Shown: piece after piece, positions 1 through 10,859 of the stretch
How positions within the stretch are numbered: position 1 is the stretch's first letter
Layout of the letters: every line of letters begins with the position of its first letter
NCBI GenBank assembly: GCA_037892935.1
Contig: JAYXKI010000005.1
Span: 1,922,001 to 1,986,000, forward strand
Direction: 5' to 3'
DNA from: Phlebopus portentosus
Lineage: Eukaryota > Basidiomycota > Agaricomycetes > Boletales > Boletinellaceae
Length of the DNA stretch: 64,000 bases
Made by a program: the position numbers and the translations under genes
The notes under the pieces: generated by a model
Told to the model about the DNA's origin: nothing
Seen by the model: only the letters and a program-made list of their open reading frames with translations
Database searches by the model: none

Positions 1-2028
1 GGTGACTTCCAGGAAGCGAAAGCAGCTGCTGATGCGACTTCTCAAGGCTCTGAAAGTGCGACGCCTCCAGAACCTCTTCAAGGATCCGGTCAAGTGCGAA
101 GCGCGTGGAGTAATCGGCGAACAACAGGAGCAGGGGCGACAAGCACAAGTGCTACGCCACCTCCGCAGCAACCGAGCAATACCGCATCACCTACACTAAC
201 CAAGGACTACCTTTCGGAGCTGTACCGATACAGGACGCGTGGGATAGATCAAGGGAACTGGGAGCTCCTGAATTACGATACCTCGGTACGTACTTATCAT
301 TTTTTGATGAGGCTTATGCGTTTGCTGAACTTTCAAGTGATAGATCAAAGGCGGCCCCAAGCTTATTTACGACCATCAATTAGTGCTTGATCCCGAATCA
401 CAAGGTCCTTTACGTCCAAGGCGGTCGGATCGTTGATGATGAATGGAAGACACCGAAATACTCGGGACTGTATAGTTATGACTTACGAACGGACAAATGG
501 ATGATGATACAGTTGGTAAATCAATGAACCAAGAAGAATAAGTTTGCTTATGTTGTCCATCTAGGACTACGACGTCAGAGGGTAACTTCTCCCCGCGACT
601 CGGTATGGATTCTCCCGCTGTGTTACATCGCCATTCCTAACGCAGTTCGTCAGGTCATTCAATGGTGTTCGAGCCACATCAGAAAAAGCTTTTTATCTTT
701 GCGGGACGGAAAGATGAATATCTCTCCGATATGTGGGAGTATGATCTCCATTCGAGGACACTAACGGAATTGTTCTCAAATGTAACCGCGGTTGGAGGAC
801 CGGAAGCATGTTTCGCTCAGCGAGCAGTGATCGACCCTGTATTGAAAGAAATATATGTGTAAGTAGTGAGGCATCGTTCGTGGAACTCCGCACCTAATGG
901 CGAGATTAGTTTCGAAGGAGTCACTAGGAGGGTTTCCCAGTCATCTTCCAAACTTCCTGTTTCTTTGTATAGGTACGGTACGCGACCAGGAACATGGATG
1001 CGCGTGCCAACCGCAGAACCCGCCTCTCGACGAAAATACACGTCTCCAAATATGCAGCGACCGCAGCCTTCACCAAAACGACAGCGCAGTGATGACAGGG
1101 AAGCTGAAGTTACTGTTGAGCGGAAATTTTCTGAAATGGAGGAAGATGGAGAGCCCATTGCGCGGAGCGCTTGTCAGGTCGTCTATGATCTAACTACCCG
1201 GACATTTTATCTTCACGGCGGAACTGCTCAGACAAGGAATGAGCAGACGGGAGTTATCAGTGATGAACGGCTCGACGATTTCTGGAGCATGACGCTTGAA
1301 AGGCACGTAATTACTGAGCTTACCGATATCGCACCTCTCTACCTGCTCACATTCAGCTTCGTTTCGATAGACCTTCGCCTGAGGAGATTGTTAGACGTGC
1401 GACATTCGAAATCCGGAGACAACAGTGAGTTTTTACCTTGTATTTTCTCTTTCGCAGCCGTAGTTAATGTTGCAATATGTGTAGGTTCCGTGAGATGTGC
1501 GAGGATGCCCCAGCTGCTGTTGCTCTGGCATTTTTGCAGAATGAGGTTTCCGCAGTCGTAAACCACGAAGATAATGAAGAATCGGCTATCTTCCGATCAT
1601 TGCTCACGCACCTTCTCGCACGGCCACCCGATCCTTTACCTTCGACATCTTCTGGACTTTCAACCTCATCAGCAATTCTTCGTGATCGTCTAGACTCGCC
1701 TTCTTCAAGTAACTCGGGATCTGGAGAGTGGACAAGCGAGCTACCAAGACGAAGAGACGAGGACGTTGCTATGACTGACGGTTCTAGGACCTCAGTCCTT
1801 CCTCAACGGCAAAGTTCTGCATCTGCACATTCGCATACCAGTGAAGCGTTGACTGGGGAGGACGACCCCTACGAGCTAGCTCTTCGCGGAGGCAAACCAC
1901 TGAGTGGAACTCGGTTTACTCAGCGCACGGAGGTTTTTGAGAGTCTGTTACGGTTCATCGGCCGAGCCGCGCGAGCGAAGCAGCCCGAGGGCAGTTTACT
2001 GGATATGCTTGGGAACGAAGATATGTAA
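1..2028 (+). CDS. Muskelin-like kelch-repeat protein (3' part, start lies left of the window)
   Basis: Only the C-terminal part is present; the reading frame is open at base 1. Exons run 1-285 (donor GTACGT) and from 405 onward, with several short introns, to the stop at 2026-2028. Visible kelch-type pieces are LYVQGGRIVDDEW, LFIFAGRKDEYLSDMWEYDL and FYLHGGTAQTR. After them comes the muskelin C-terminal signature FREMCEDAPAAVALAFLQNE followed by VVNHEDNEESAIF. A Ser/Pro-rich loop (about 1620-1860) separates this from the C-terminal helix LLRFIGRAARA. In animals muskelin is a substrate-receptor-like subunit of the CTLH/GID E3 ubiquitin ligase; the same role here is inferred. The gene is convergent with prefoldin subunit 4. 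Family assignment is good; internal exon borders are approximate. Confidence 0.85.
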
Positions 2029-2315
2029 CCTCATGATGAGCGACATCGTTAGTTCCTATCGATAATTTCTTCACCGCTGATCCAGGACGATCAGCTTTTC
2101 TCTTTTGCATGCTCGTCTCGTTAAGGATACAATATTCTGTCATTTTCATGCACTGTACATGCTTTCTTCGCACATAATAGCTATGCATCCGTGTCCGAGC
2201 TACCTATGAAGAGCAAACACACTATATATTCGAAATCGTGAACGATCTGAAATTGATACACGAAATGATAGTGAAGCGAGACCAACTCTTCTCGAGCTGT
2301 AAACTGCACTCCATC

Positions 2316-2851
2316 TCATTCATCCAAGTTGATAGCGGACCCGAATTTTGAATACAGGGTGACCTTGAGTTTCTTCATCTCCTTCTCACATTCCTCTGCT
2401 TGATCGCCGAGTTTGGAGATATCTTCGTTTAGCGCGGTATTGTCATTTTCGACACGCTTAAGTGCACGAGGAAGTGGCAAATGGACAAAGGTTTCACCTA
2501 TACGATATCTGTATAAATGGGTTTGGATAGCGTGTAACGAACCGATGAAATGGGAAACGTACAGGATGGGTTGCTCTTCGTCAGCAAGCTCAAGTTCCAT
2601 GGCGAGGTCGTCTAATGCCTCTTTTTCTTCCTGATCGTAAAGGAGAGAAACTTCGTATCGCGTGTCTGACCGCCATAATGTATATAATTTCCCACCTTTA
2701 GCGCCTTCAGTTGCTCTTCATATCCACGCAGTCGAGTATTCAGCTTCGAGAAAGTGCATATCCGCTGCTGGTCGTCCCAGGTGACCTCGACGTCTTCCTT
2801 TTCTTCTTCTTGTTTTAGCTGTTCTGGGCACAGATTTGGTGAGATGCGCAT
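2316..2851 (-). CDS. PFD4: Prefoldin subunit 4 (beta-type)
   Basis: Subunit of the cytosolic hexameric prefoldin chaperone, which passes nascent actin and tubulin to CCT. Three exons close in phase: 2851-2696, 2630-2563 and 2508-2316. The introns are GT-AG, 65 and 54 nt, the second with an ideal GTACGT donor. The spliced protein keeps the family landmarks VTWDDQQRI at the start of helix 1, ELADEEQPILYRIGETFVHL across the beta hairpin, and the C-terminal helix ending KVTLYSKFGSAINLDE, the classic subunit 4 end. About 138 residues, the usual size. The start at 2851 leaves a short N-terminal extension before the conserved VTW block, as in other fungi. Confidence 0.9.
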
Positions 2852-4222
2852 GGATTACATGCCATTACGCTTTGTGCACGCACCATTCGCATCGTTTCGT
2901 TGCTTGTACAGTACTTCGATGAATGCCGAACGAAGGTTCGGTGACTTCAAGTTGTGTCCTAGCGTCGATCTCAGATCGGCGCTCCGATCAACGCCTCTCG
3001 TTTTGAATTCAAATTTGTCTGCAATGGACCTGCATCCTAATTTCTCGATTTCTTGACTTCTTGACTCATTCATATCGTCTTTTGGAAGCCTGGAATCATC
3101 ATGAATGCTTAAGTCTCGTTATGCGCAAGGTCTTATCTCACGAGACCAAAAGTTTGAACTTTTCCTCTGCCCATTCATTCCATCGAGCTGTAGTATGTTT
3201 CCTGTGCCTCCCGGTGTCATGGTACAGTACAGGTTTCCGCGGTGTGGCAGCATGCGAGACTCCAGACAGTCTTTAACCGACGAGTCGTGAATTTGTTCGT
3301 TTAATCTTGTCTTAGAATTCCAGCTGAAGTTTTCATTACTTTAGACCTACAGTAAATCCATATGCTCGTATTTCAGTATTTGTCTTGAGGACGAATATTT
3401 TTATATTCAGGGCAAGCCGCACATCGCCGTGTTCGCCTATACGCCACCACCCTTCTCAATACTAAGCCGATAATATGGCGTCCATATCAAACATGGGATA
3501 AACGTTTTAAAACGCCTGAGCTTTACAATGAAAACGCAATCCGATGCGTTCGCTCGTCTCACCAGGTAGCCATAATACTCCGCCGAGGCTTACATCTTTT
3601 TATCCCAGGAACACTGCGATTTCTATCCCGTCTAGTCGTTTGAGATCCCTCCCAGTCTTGGCTCGTCAGCAGGCTATAGCCACCTGATGGTATTTGAATC
3701 GGTTGTTTTTAAAATTCGGTGGCGCGCATGCGTCCATTGGACCCTTTCAAATTGCCCACGGCACAGACCGGGTTCGTAATGCACGAATTGTGATGCTCTT
3801 AGGCCGGCGGCCTGAGTGTGTGTACATCGAGGTCGCTATAATGTTTTGGCTGTTCTGTACTGGCAGAACACTCTGAGAACTGGCCTGCACGGTCGGGTCA
3901 CGCTTCTGTACATACAGCGTTCAATTCGAAGCTACCGCAACTAGGAAGAAGGTGATCATCTCTGTTGTTATACAGTTCTAAACTCAATAAGCGATCGTGG
4001 GACTTCGGCCTGAATGATCTTTTCCGAGGAGTAATTCTTGGGTTCGGAAAGACAAGGTGGTACGTCTTCAATCTTCTTCTTCCGGCTGAGAAAGAATGAA
4101 ACTATTAATTCACGCAGACTAACGATTCGTTGACGCAGATAATATTAATATACATCCTTTGCAACTGATTCTTCCGATTCGGATTCGCGTTCGCGAAGCT
4201 CAATCTTGTCCAGTGGCCGGCA
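2852..4222. other. Intergenic, no recognisable gene
   Basis: About 1.4 kb between the prefoldin gene and the 3' end of the dioxygenase. Open frames of 60-100 codons occur on both strands (for example 2855-3073 and 3694-3876), but none has a recognisable domain, good splice partners or coding-like composition. I see no tRNA, transposon end or simple repeat here. Confidence 0.5.
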
Positions 4223-5686
4223 TTAGGCGGACCCTGTGGCATTCACTTCTTTCGCATACTGCGCGCGAGCAGCCTTCACTTCCTCGTCCGTGGAAAGGAT
4301 AAAATCAAACGCCAGTAGCTTGAATTCGTCTCCCTTCTGGAATCCTCTGGCGCGTGCTTCCTTCTCCGATTTCACAGTCTCAAGTTTCTACAGTGAAAAT
4401 CGTTATGCATGAGAATCTTGTATGTAGCTTGAGGTAAAACTTGGGAGGACTTACGACCACGAGGCTCTTCTTCGCGCCGAACACGACATCACTAGCAACT
4501 AAGGGATCTTGATCTGGATACAGTGCCGTTGTGAGGGTATTGTAGCCGTCCTTCTTGAACATCATGTGCAAGTGGTTCGGACGCATGTTATGCCGGTTGA
4601 GCTTCAAAAGAAGTTCACCAACGGGACCCTATAATTCTTCTGTGTAAGGCTTTGAAATTGGAGGAAGTACGGGATAACGAACATCGCCTGGAATGGGGTA
4701 TGCAATTGGAACCACAGCACGATAAGCAAACTTGCCATCCTTGTCGGAACGAAGACGTCCTCGACAGTCCGGTTCGGGACGATCCTTGTATTGCACGTCA
4801 TAATATCCATTACTTACAATTATTTCGAGGTAATAAGTCAATGTCTAGCATCAGTGGAGGCAACTGAGGAAGTGGCTGTACTTACTCATCTGTTTCCCAA
4901 GTTTCGATCACGACGTCAGGAATAGGATTGCCCCTTGAGTCGAGGACATGTCCCTCAACCCACAAGTACTCCCCCTTGCCCTCGGATGCGATAGATTCGC
5001 CGTGCTCAACTATGAAGTATCAAGTTCAGGTTTCCATTGAATTGCAAGAGCAATAATGCTTTCGATTGGTTTCTTACTTTCGTGTGCATCTTCCGTGAAG
5101 AACGGTCCAAGAATACTGCTCTCCGTCGCATTTCCAACCGGCGGATTGTTCAGAGCGTCGACAAGCGCCGAAACGCCAAGAACATCGGACAGCAGGATGA
5201 ATTCCTGACGAGTGTCCGAGCACATCTGCCCAGTTCGCGTCAGGAATCGGATAGTAGTCATCCATTCCTCAGTAGTCAGGCTGTAACCCAATCATGGATC
5301 AGCTTCCGCCATTATCCGGGATGAAAAGACTTACTTCGTCTCATTAACAAACGCATGCAAGTGCTGGACGAGTTTGTCGAACAAGAATTTCATCCGCCTA
5401 TAGAATAACAATCAATAGAATTGCTCAATAAGCAACCCGAACATATGATGTATCCGAGAAGACAAGGCACAGCCGCCGCGAAACGGAACGTACGGTGGAT
5501 CGATTAGTGTGTTGAGCTTGAGCATGTTTGCAGAGATGATCTCGGGCCTATCAGGTAGCTGGATGCCTAGTCAGCTCGTGCCCCCCAGAACGCGTACAAG
5601 TACTTTTAAATGCTCACCGGAAGATCGAACGGCGGTGCTGGGAGGCCATTGCTCACCGCCTTGGTGACGCCGTGTCCTTCTGCCAT
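4223..5686 (-). CDS. Intradiol ring-cleavage dioxygenase (hydroxyquinol 1,2-dioxygenase type)
   Basis: Non-haem Fe(III) enzyme that opens catechol or hydroxyquinol between the two hydroxyls, an entry step to the 3-oxoadipate pathway in lignin-derived aromatic catabolism. Eight exons sum to 993 nt (330 aa): 5686-5618, 5558-5494, 5397-5335, 5280-5078, 5009-4886, 4812-4683, 4628-4455 and 4387-4223. An N-terminal dioxygenase helix domain holds FLTRTGQMCSDTRQEFILLS. It is followed by ESSILGPFFTEDAHE and the catalytic barrel with WVEGHVLDSRGNPIPDVVIE, RSDKDGKFAYRAV and LNRHNMRPNHLHMMF. The iron ligands are expected to be the Tyr pair around the YYDVQY segment and the two His of the RPNHLHM stretch. 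No signal peptide, so intracellular. Hydroxyquinol rather than catechol as substrate is an inference from family resemblance. Confidence 0.92.
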
Positions 5687-6070
5687 GACAATGATAGTTC
5701 CGATAAGCTCTTTGCAGAGGCCTGTGTAGCAAACTTGAGAGAGGGATGCTACGAGTAGTAGAGAAGAGAGAGACAAATTCTAGCGGTCAGTTGTACTTCT
5801 TTTATAACCAGAGCTGGGCGCCTTAGGATCGACGGATGCCTTAAACACTTGTTCCGCCGTCCATAGTCGGAGAGATCCCGTTGCAAATGACTTGTTTGCT
5901 ATAGGAGAAGAAGCTCCAGCACATATGATAGTACACAATAGAATTATAGATACGATGCACGAGATAACACCTGACTCTGTGGAAAAGACTCGAAGACTTT
6001 CGTGCGGTTAATCGGTTTATCCAATTAGAAAGATTGTAAATAAAAAAACCAAAATTTTGTGACTCAATAG
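5687..6070. other. Upstream region of the dioxygenase
   Basis: About 380 bases between the dioxygenase start and the downstream end of the tRNA gene. It is AT-rich near 5990-6060 and shows no credible gene. It presumably holds the dioxygenase promoter and the tRNA terminator tract; the T-rich string on the minus strand at about 6035-6050 fits the latter. Confidence 0.4.
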
Positions 6071-6152
6071 CGACGCCGGCAGGATTCGAACCTGCGCCCT
6101 CGAAGAGGAGCAGCTTTCTAAACTGCCGCATTAACCACTTTGCTACAGCGCC
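6071..6152 (-). tRNA. tRNA-Ser (anticodon AGA)
   Basis: Intron-less 82-nt cloverleaf. The acceptor 5' arm GGCGCTG pairs with CGGCGTC (two G-T wobbles), followed by discriminator G, the usual serine identity base. The anticodon stem GCAGT/GCTGC encloses loop TTAGAAA, giving anticodon AGA at 6117-6119. The variable arm is long with a CCTC/GAGG stem, as expected for class II tRNA-Ser. The T arm GCAGG-TTCGAAT-CCTGC is perfect and carries the B box. The gene lies about 90 bases beyond the Atg5 stop on the same strand, so it should be an independent Pol III unit. Confidence 0.95.
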
Positions 6153-6245
6153 GTAAAGAGAGTCTGTAGCGGTTGTTATCTCTCATAGACTGCTCTCATG
6201 ACCGCTTCTTGAATTTCAGTGATTGTATAGTGATTATGTCAAAAA

Positions 6246-7425
6246 CTACACCAAACCTATCATAACGTTGACCCATCCATCAGCGCCGGCCATACATGCA
6301 CCCAGCCAAGCAAGCTCCGCTTCCAATGGGCACATCACCCCTTGGACGATAGGGTACGCAAGAACTCGATTAGAGCTAGGGAAAAGTAGAGGAACATGCA
6401 TGCTGAGATACTTTCCCAGTGTGTAATAGCCTCCTGCATAGTCAACAATGAAATGATGCAAAATGTACAACATCGAAATATGGCGCACCTGATTCTACAG
6501 GAGGCGCGACATCTTGTAGAACTGGTCCGTCCGGAAGATAAATTCGGATGGGGACGCTGCGAACGTTGTAAGCGCCGTCCTTATCTGGAGCACCAGCCGT
6601 ATCTGCTGAAGGCGGTCGAGAGTGCAAGGACACGGATGAGGGAGGAGGCGACATTTGTCGTGCAGGCGTTGTCGTCGGAGTTACTCTAGAGGCGATTTTC
6701 CAGTATTCATCGAAATTATCTGGTGCAGGCTCTACTTCAGTATACCAAGAAATATATCCTAAATAGTATTTATTGACTTACGATCCCTGATTGCTTCCCA
6801 GATCCCATCTTGCTCAGCCTGGCGTAAGCCTGTCATCCTCTTCGTATTCCCCCATCTCAAGAAATCAGCCTCCTTGAGTTGACCCATGAATGCTTGTTTG
6901 CAAGCTTCAATACTTGGCGAGAGCAGTAATTTGTCAGTTGGGGGTGCGGTGAGGTGTAGGATCAAACGCAGAGGAGCTAATGGTTGGTCAGGACTGCGCT
7001 TTTTCAACGTTGAGGTGGTGGTATGAAAGTCGTATAGTAAACCAATTGACCAATGCCTTCACGGACAACGATTGAGACAATTATTGCTGAATCATCTCTG
7101 AACACACTTACCATCGCATTAAAACTTTATCTTCTGTCTCAAACCACCAATCCTCTTCCTTTATTAACTTCGCGCCTGCGCTATCAAACACAATGTCTAC
7201 CAAGAAACGTTTGATCTCTAGAATGAGCAATGGCAGGTAGCTCACGCGAGGAGCCTGGATGAAGTAGCATTCCAGTCCTCGGTCACTGTTTGCAGGGAGC
7301 TCCGCAGGGTCGACATGAATCTCAAGAGGGACAGTTCCCTCCCATATGAGTCTTCGGAATAGCGTAGTTGATGCGGGCGTCGAGAACGCGGAAGGCGAGG
7401 GATCGTGTCTAGCTGGATAGGTCAT
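6246..7425 (-). CDS. ATG5: Autophagy protein Atg5
   Basis: Atg5 is conjugated to Atg12 and, with Atg16, acts as the E3-like complex that lipidates Atg8 on the phagophore. Four exons close in phase: 7425-7112, 7056-6782, 6731-6489 and 6433-6246 (1020 nt, 339 aa). Landmarks are the N-terminal ubiquitin-like fold with RRLIWEGTVPLEIHVDPAEL and VSYLPLLILEIKRFLVDIVF, then HWSIGLLYDFHTT and the C-terminal ubiquitin-like fold VRSVPIRIYLPDGPVLQDV ending NVMIGLV. The Atg12 acceptor lysine should be in the helical linker where TDKLLLSPSIEACKQAFMGQ is read; I cannot fix which one. A Ser/Pro-rich insert (about 6650-6560) precedes the second fold. Length is in the normal fungal range. Confidence 0.93.
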
Positions 7426-7898
7426 CGCGAGAACGTTGAATCTTCAGATAGATTGACGCGTGACAAACAAAGTATAAGTACAGTACAACCTCGACACGAT
7501 TGAATGTCCGATCAAGCGTCGATCCTTTCAAGTCAGGTGAAGCAAACAACAACAGACAGAACAGACCTAGATTCTAGAAATTGAAGCGACCAACGCTCTC
7601 GGTACCACAAAGTGGCATCAGCTCGGTACTTCAGTATGAATCCCTTACTGGTACCGATAAGCTTGCTCTCTTAGCCATCTGAGAATTACTCAGATGCAGT
7701 CACACAATTCGCCATTACTTCGCTTCCCAAACCCACAAAATCGTGAGGGACTAATGAATAACATAGCGATAAGGGTGGGTAATCTTCCATCATGAAGTCC
7801 CCCGTCTACTGGGTTTAAGCGCTCTCTATTTGATTAACAAAAGTGGGGAAGGACCAGGACATATCGAGATATCAGACTAACAGGACATCATAACCCCT
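7426..7898. other. Intergenic: Atg5 promoter and GPCR 3' flank
   Basis: About 470 bases with no open frame worth calling. It must contain the Atg5 promoter and the 3' end of the GPCR transcript. I see no repeats or RNA gene. Confidence 0.4.
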
Positions 7899-9869
7899 CT
7901 ACACATTCAGGAGACTGGAAGTTTCGGAGAGCGAGAATGGCTCTGAACTCCTTCTCCCACGCGAAACAGAGTACGACGTGCGCGAATTGGTTGAGTAGGT
8001 CTCCAAAGGAAGCTGAGGAAGGTCTTTCTCTCTCCATGTCGACGACGAATTCCAAGATGAGCTCGGCCTAGATTCTCTTTCCCTGGACACGGGCGCCTTT
8101 GAATCCGGCAGCTCGGCTTGGCAGCAGGGCTCCGAATATGACGATTTAAACGTGCTCAGGATCTTTTTGAAAGGCAAAACGCGACCAGTAAGCACGAAAA
8201 GCAGCGTGTTTACGAAGCCTGTTGCAAGCTGATGATTCACCCTGTTCTGTCATTTGATCAGAATGTAGACGTACCTGAAAGAAGAAAAACACTATCACTG
8301 CCGAAATATTGCAAAATATGAGTGGGCGTTTCATTCTCGATCCAAGCAAGCAAGCAGAAATAGGTGTACCTGAAAATGATAGCACCTAAAGGTACTTCGT
8401 GACCCGTCCATTCAGCGAATCGACAAGCGGCAATTGGGACAATCAAGATCATATAGGCTATCTGTGGAATAAATTTTGTTAGATGAGAAATCAGCTCCCG
8501 TATGTTCTCGGATGAAACTTTTTGTCTTGAAACTTACCGGGTACAATAGCATGTGCTTCGCAACAGAAACCATATGAACTCGGAGATCCGACGCTTCGTA
8601 GTTCTGATACGGCATCCATGCACTTTCTTTAGCCACTGACCGGAAACGGAAGCGTCCTCCAGCAACAAGGAGGTTGCCGCGGAGCTTCAGGAACACAAGT
8701 ACATATAAGATGAAACTGGCCACGGCAGAGATGAACATCTGGAATCCTTTTCAATAAGCTTCCGAACACTACTCAAAGCGCGTACTATCATGTATTCCAG
8801 GCTAGAAGGTATTAAGAAGCATCCGAAGGCGTCAGCGATTATGAGTCTCAGGCTCAACACGGGACGAGAACGCACACAAATTGCTCAGTTTCATACTTCT
8901 CGGATATCCAGCACCAGTACCCTGAAATGTTGACTGGAAAGGCTGAGAGTCAAATCACGATGTAACGGGTGATGTTCTCGTTCAAAGCTTACAATACGGG
9001 CCCTTTGATTTGTTTTGAAGGATGAACGGACCCATTGCCACCAGGGCAGCTATGAAGCTCCATACGGCAACAAGAAGAACAAACATAAGGATCCGACGAG
9101 CATGGATACCACAGACGAGGACATTGAACGTATGCACGGCAATTATCTGATGAAGATAAATCAATCCATCGATACGTTGCAAACAGATTTCTTCCAGTAA
9201 ATCGACAAACCAATATCCTGCAAGAGAAGTGAATTAATACTGTTAATTGTTTAGAGGACAAAGGTCAAGTACCAGAACGCGGTGCCAATATCGGCTGCCT
9301 GTTTGATTCCCCCTGAGGAACTACACTGTCAGACCATTAATTAGACATCGCAAGGATACAGGAGAATGACCTTGGGCGGAACAAAAGCTGCTTTGGCTCA
9401 CAGCCATGTCTTGTATCCATTTCAAGTTCATGATAGACCCGATAGCTGATGGAGATCAGACACCGGTACATCTCTAAGATTGCGATAAGTCATACCTTGC
9501 AGGAGATCCGAGACCAGCAGGGAAACGAAGTAAGCAGTGACGTGTGAACGAAAGATGTTTGTACCGGATTTCTGATAGCTCGCCCTCAAGGCAGTTATCT
9601 GCACAGGAAATACCAGATAACGTTGCGTGCTTAGAGTGCTGCATGTACAGCAAAAACAATCACTATCTTACAAGTATGATGAGAAGCAGCAAAACGACTG
9701 CGGTCAGCGATACTGATGATACTACAACAAGTACCTGGGTTCGTCGGCAAGTTCAAACTAGAACAAGTGATAATACGTTTCTATAACGCACCATTTCTCC
9801 GTCTGTTTGCGAAGAAGTCAAGTACTTGCGCAGACCATCAGTTGCCTCCGCAGCATGCGCATCTACCAT
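7899..9869 (-). CDS. Fungal G-protein-coupled receptor, Git3/cAMP-receptor-like
   Basis: Seven-helix receptor related to fungal glucose/nutrient sensors of the Git3 type. My model has 13 exons that close in phase (1230 nt, 409 aa): 9869-9792, 9734-9672, 9598-9496, 9445-9371, 9312-9273, 9217-9211 (7 nt), 9146-8993, 8933-8876, 8801-8786 (16 nt), 8738-8538, 8461-8370, 8297-8275 (23 nt) and 8218-7899. Helix 1 is VLVVVSSVSLTAVVLLLLII. Other landmarks are FVSLLVSDLLQAIGSIMNLK, IIAVHTFNVLVC, the family hallmark ISGYWCWISEKYETE in the extracellular loop, helix 5 AVASFILYVLVFLKL, a long loop 3, and LLSGFVNTLLFVLTGR in helix 7. The cytoplasmic tail of about 80 residues is Ser/Arg-rich and could be phosphorylated. 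Ligand unknown. Confidence 0.88.
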
Positions 9870-10859
9870 GGCTTTGGGTCAAAACCAGAATGATCGAATC
9901 GACTGTGCGCAGCAGAAGTACTGGAATCTCAGCGACCTGCGCCTACCTGCGAACGACAGCGCAGCTATGAGAGTTCGAGACGGAGCAGATGATGACCTCT
10001 GGTCAAAGTAACAGACCGAGAGAAGGCGGTGGACGTGCGATACAATGATACTGATGGGCATTTTTAGTAGCGAATAGTAGCCAGGGCAAGCTGAGCGCCA
10101 GTCCGCAGCTATCATCAACTCGGTCATGACAAAGAAACTATTACATTCAGTTCATCATCGATTTGATGAGTACGCGTCCAGATGGACGCAGTGAAAGACT
10201 CGCGACAGGCAATTCTTCGCACTCAACTAGAGTGGACTTCGATGTCCTTCAATCAAATCAGCGAGCTCAAGATGAAATGCCTCTCGGATGATTTGGTTAC
10301 TAACTAGGAGATGGCGATATCAAATCCCTTTTCAGAAAGGCAGTACTCTTGACAACAATCACTGGATCGCTGACGGGAAGTGGAACTTCCGTTCTGATCT
10401 TGCAAATCGACCCATCACCATAAATTGAATAAGCATGACTATAATTTGGTCGCCGCTCTAACTCAAGCGATTTACAACGGTAAAGTCTTTCAATTGGGTA
10501 TTGCCTCATAAGAAGAAGTAATGTACAGATGCTACGAAACCTGTGACTATAGGTATATGCCATGCTTCAGCCCCCAGGACGACTGTTAAATAATCTATAA
10601 TACAAAAGAAGTGGCGATTGGTCAAAGCTGCCAAGAATTTCACGAGAATTAGAAAAGGGTGAAAATATGTGCAATGGAGAAGGGATTGGAATAGACGAAG
10701 AGAAGTGAGACTGAGGAAAATGGCACTAGTAATTCAAACAACCCAGAAAAAAAAGGTGTATGTACGGGCAAAATACGAATATCTAAATAAATTAACATTA
10801 TTTACGAAAGAAGCCTAGGATGCAAGATTAGATAGGTTCTGCAACAAGACCCAGAATTT
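9870..10859. other. Intergenic, no gene seen
   Basis: About 1 kb between the GPCR start and the transcription factor stop, both on the minus strand. Open frames are short and of random composition. It should contain the GPCR promoter and the transcription factor 3' UTR. Confidence 0.4.
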
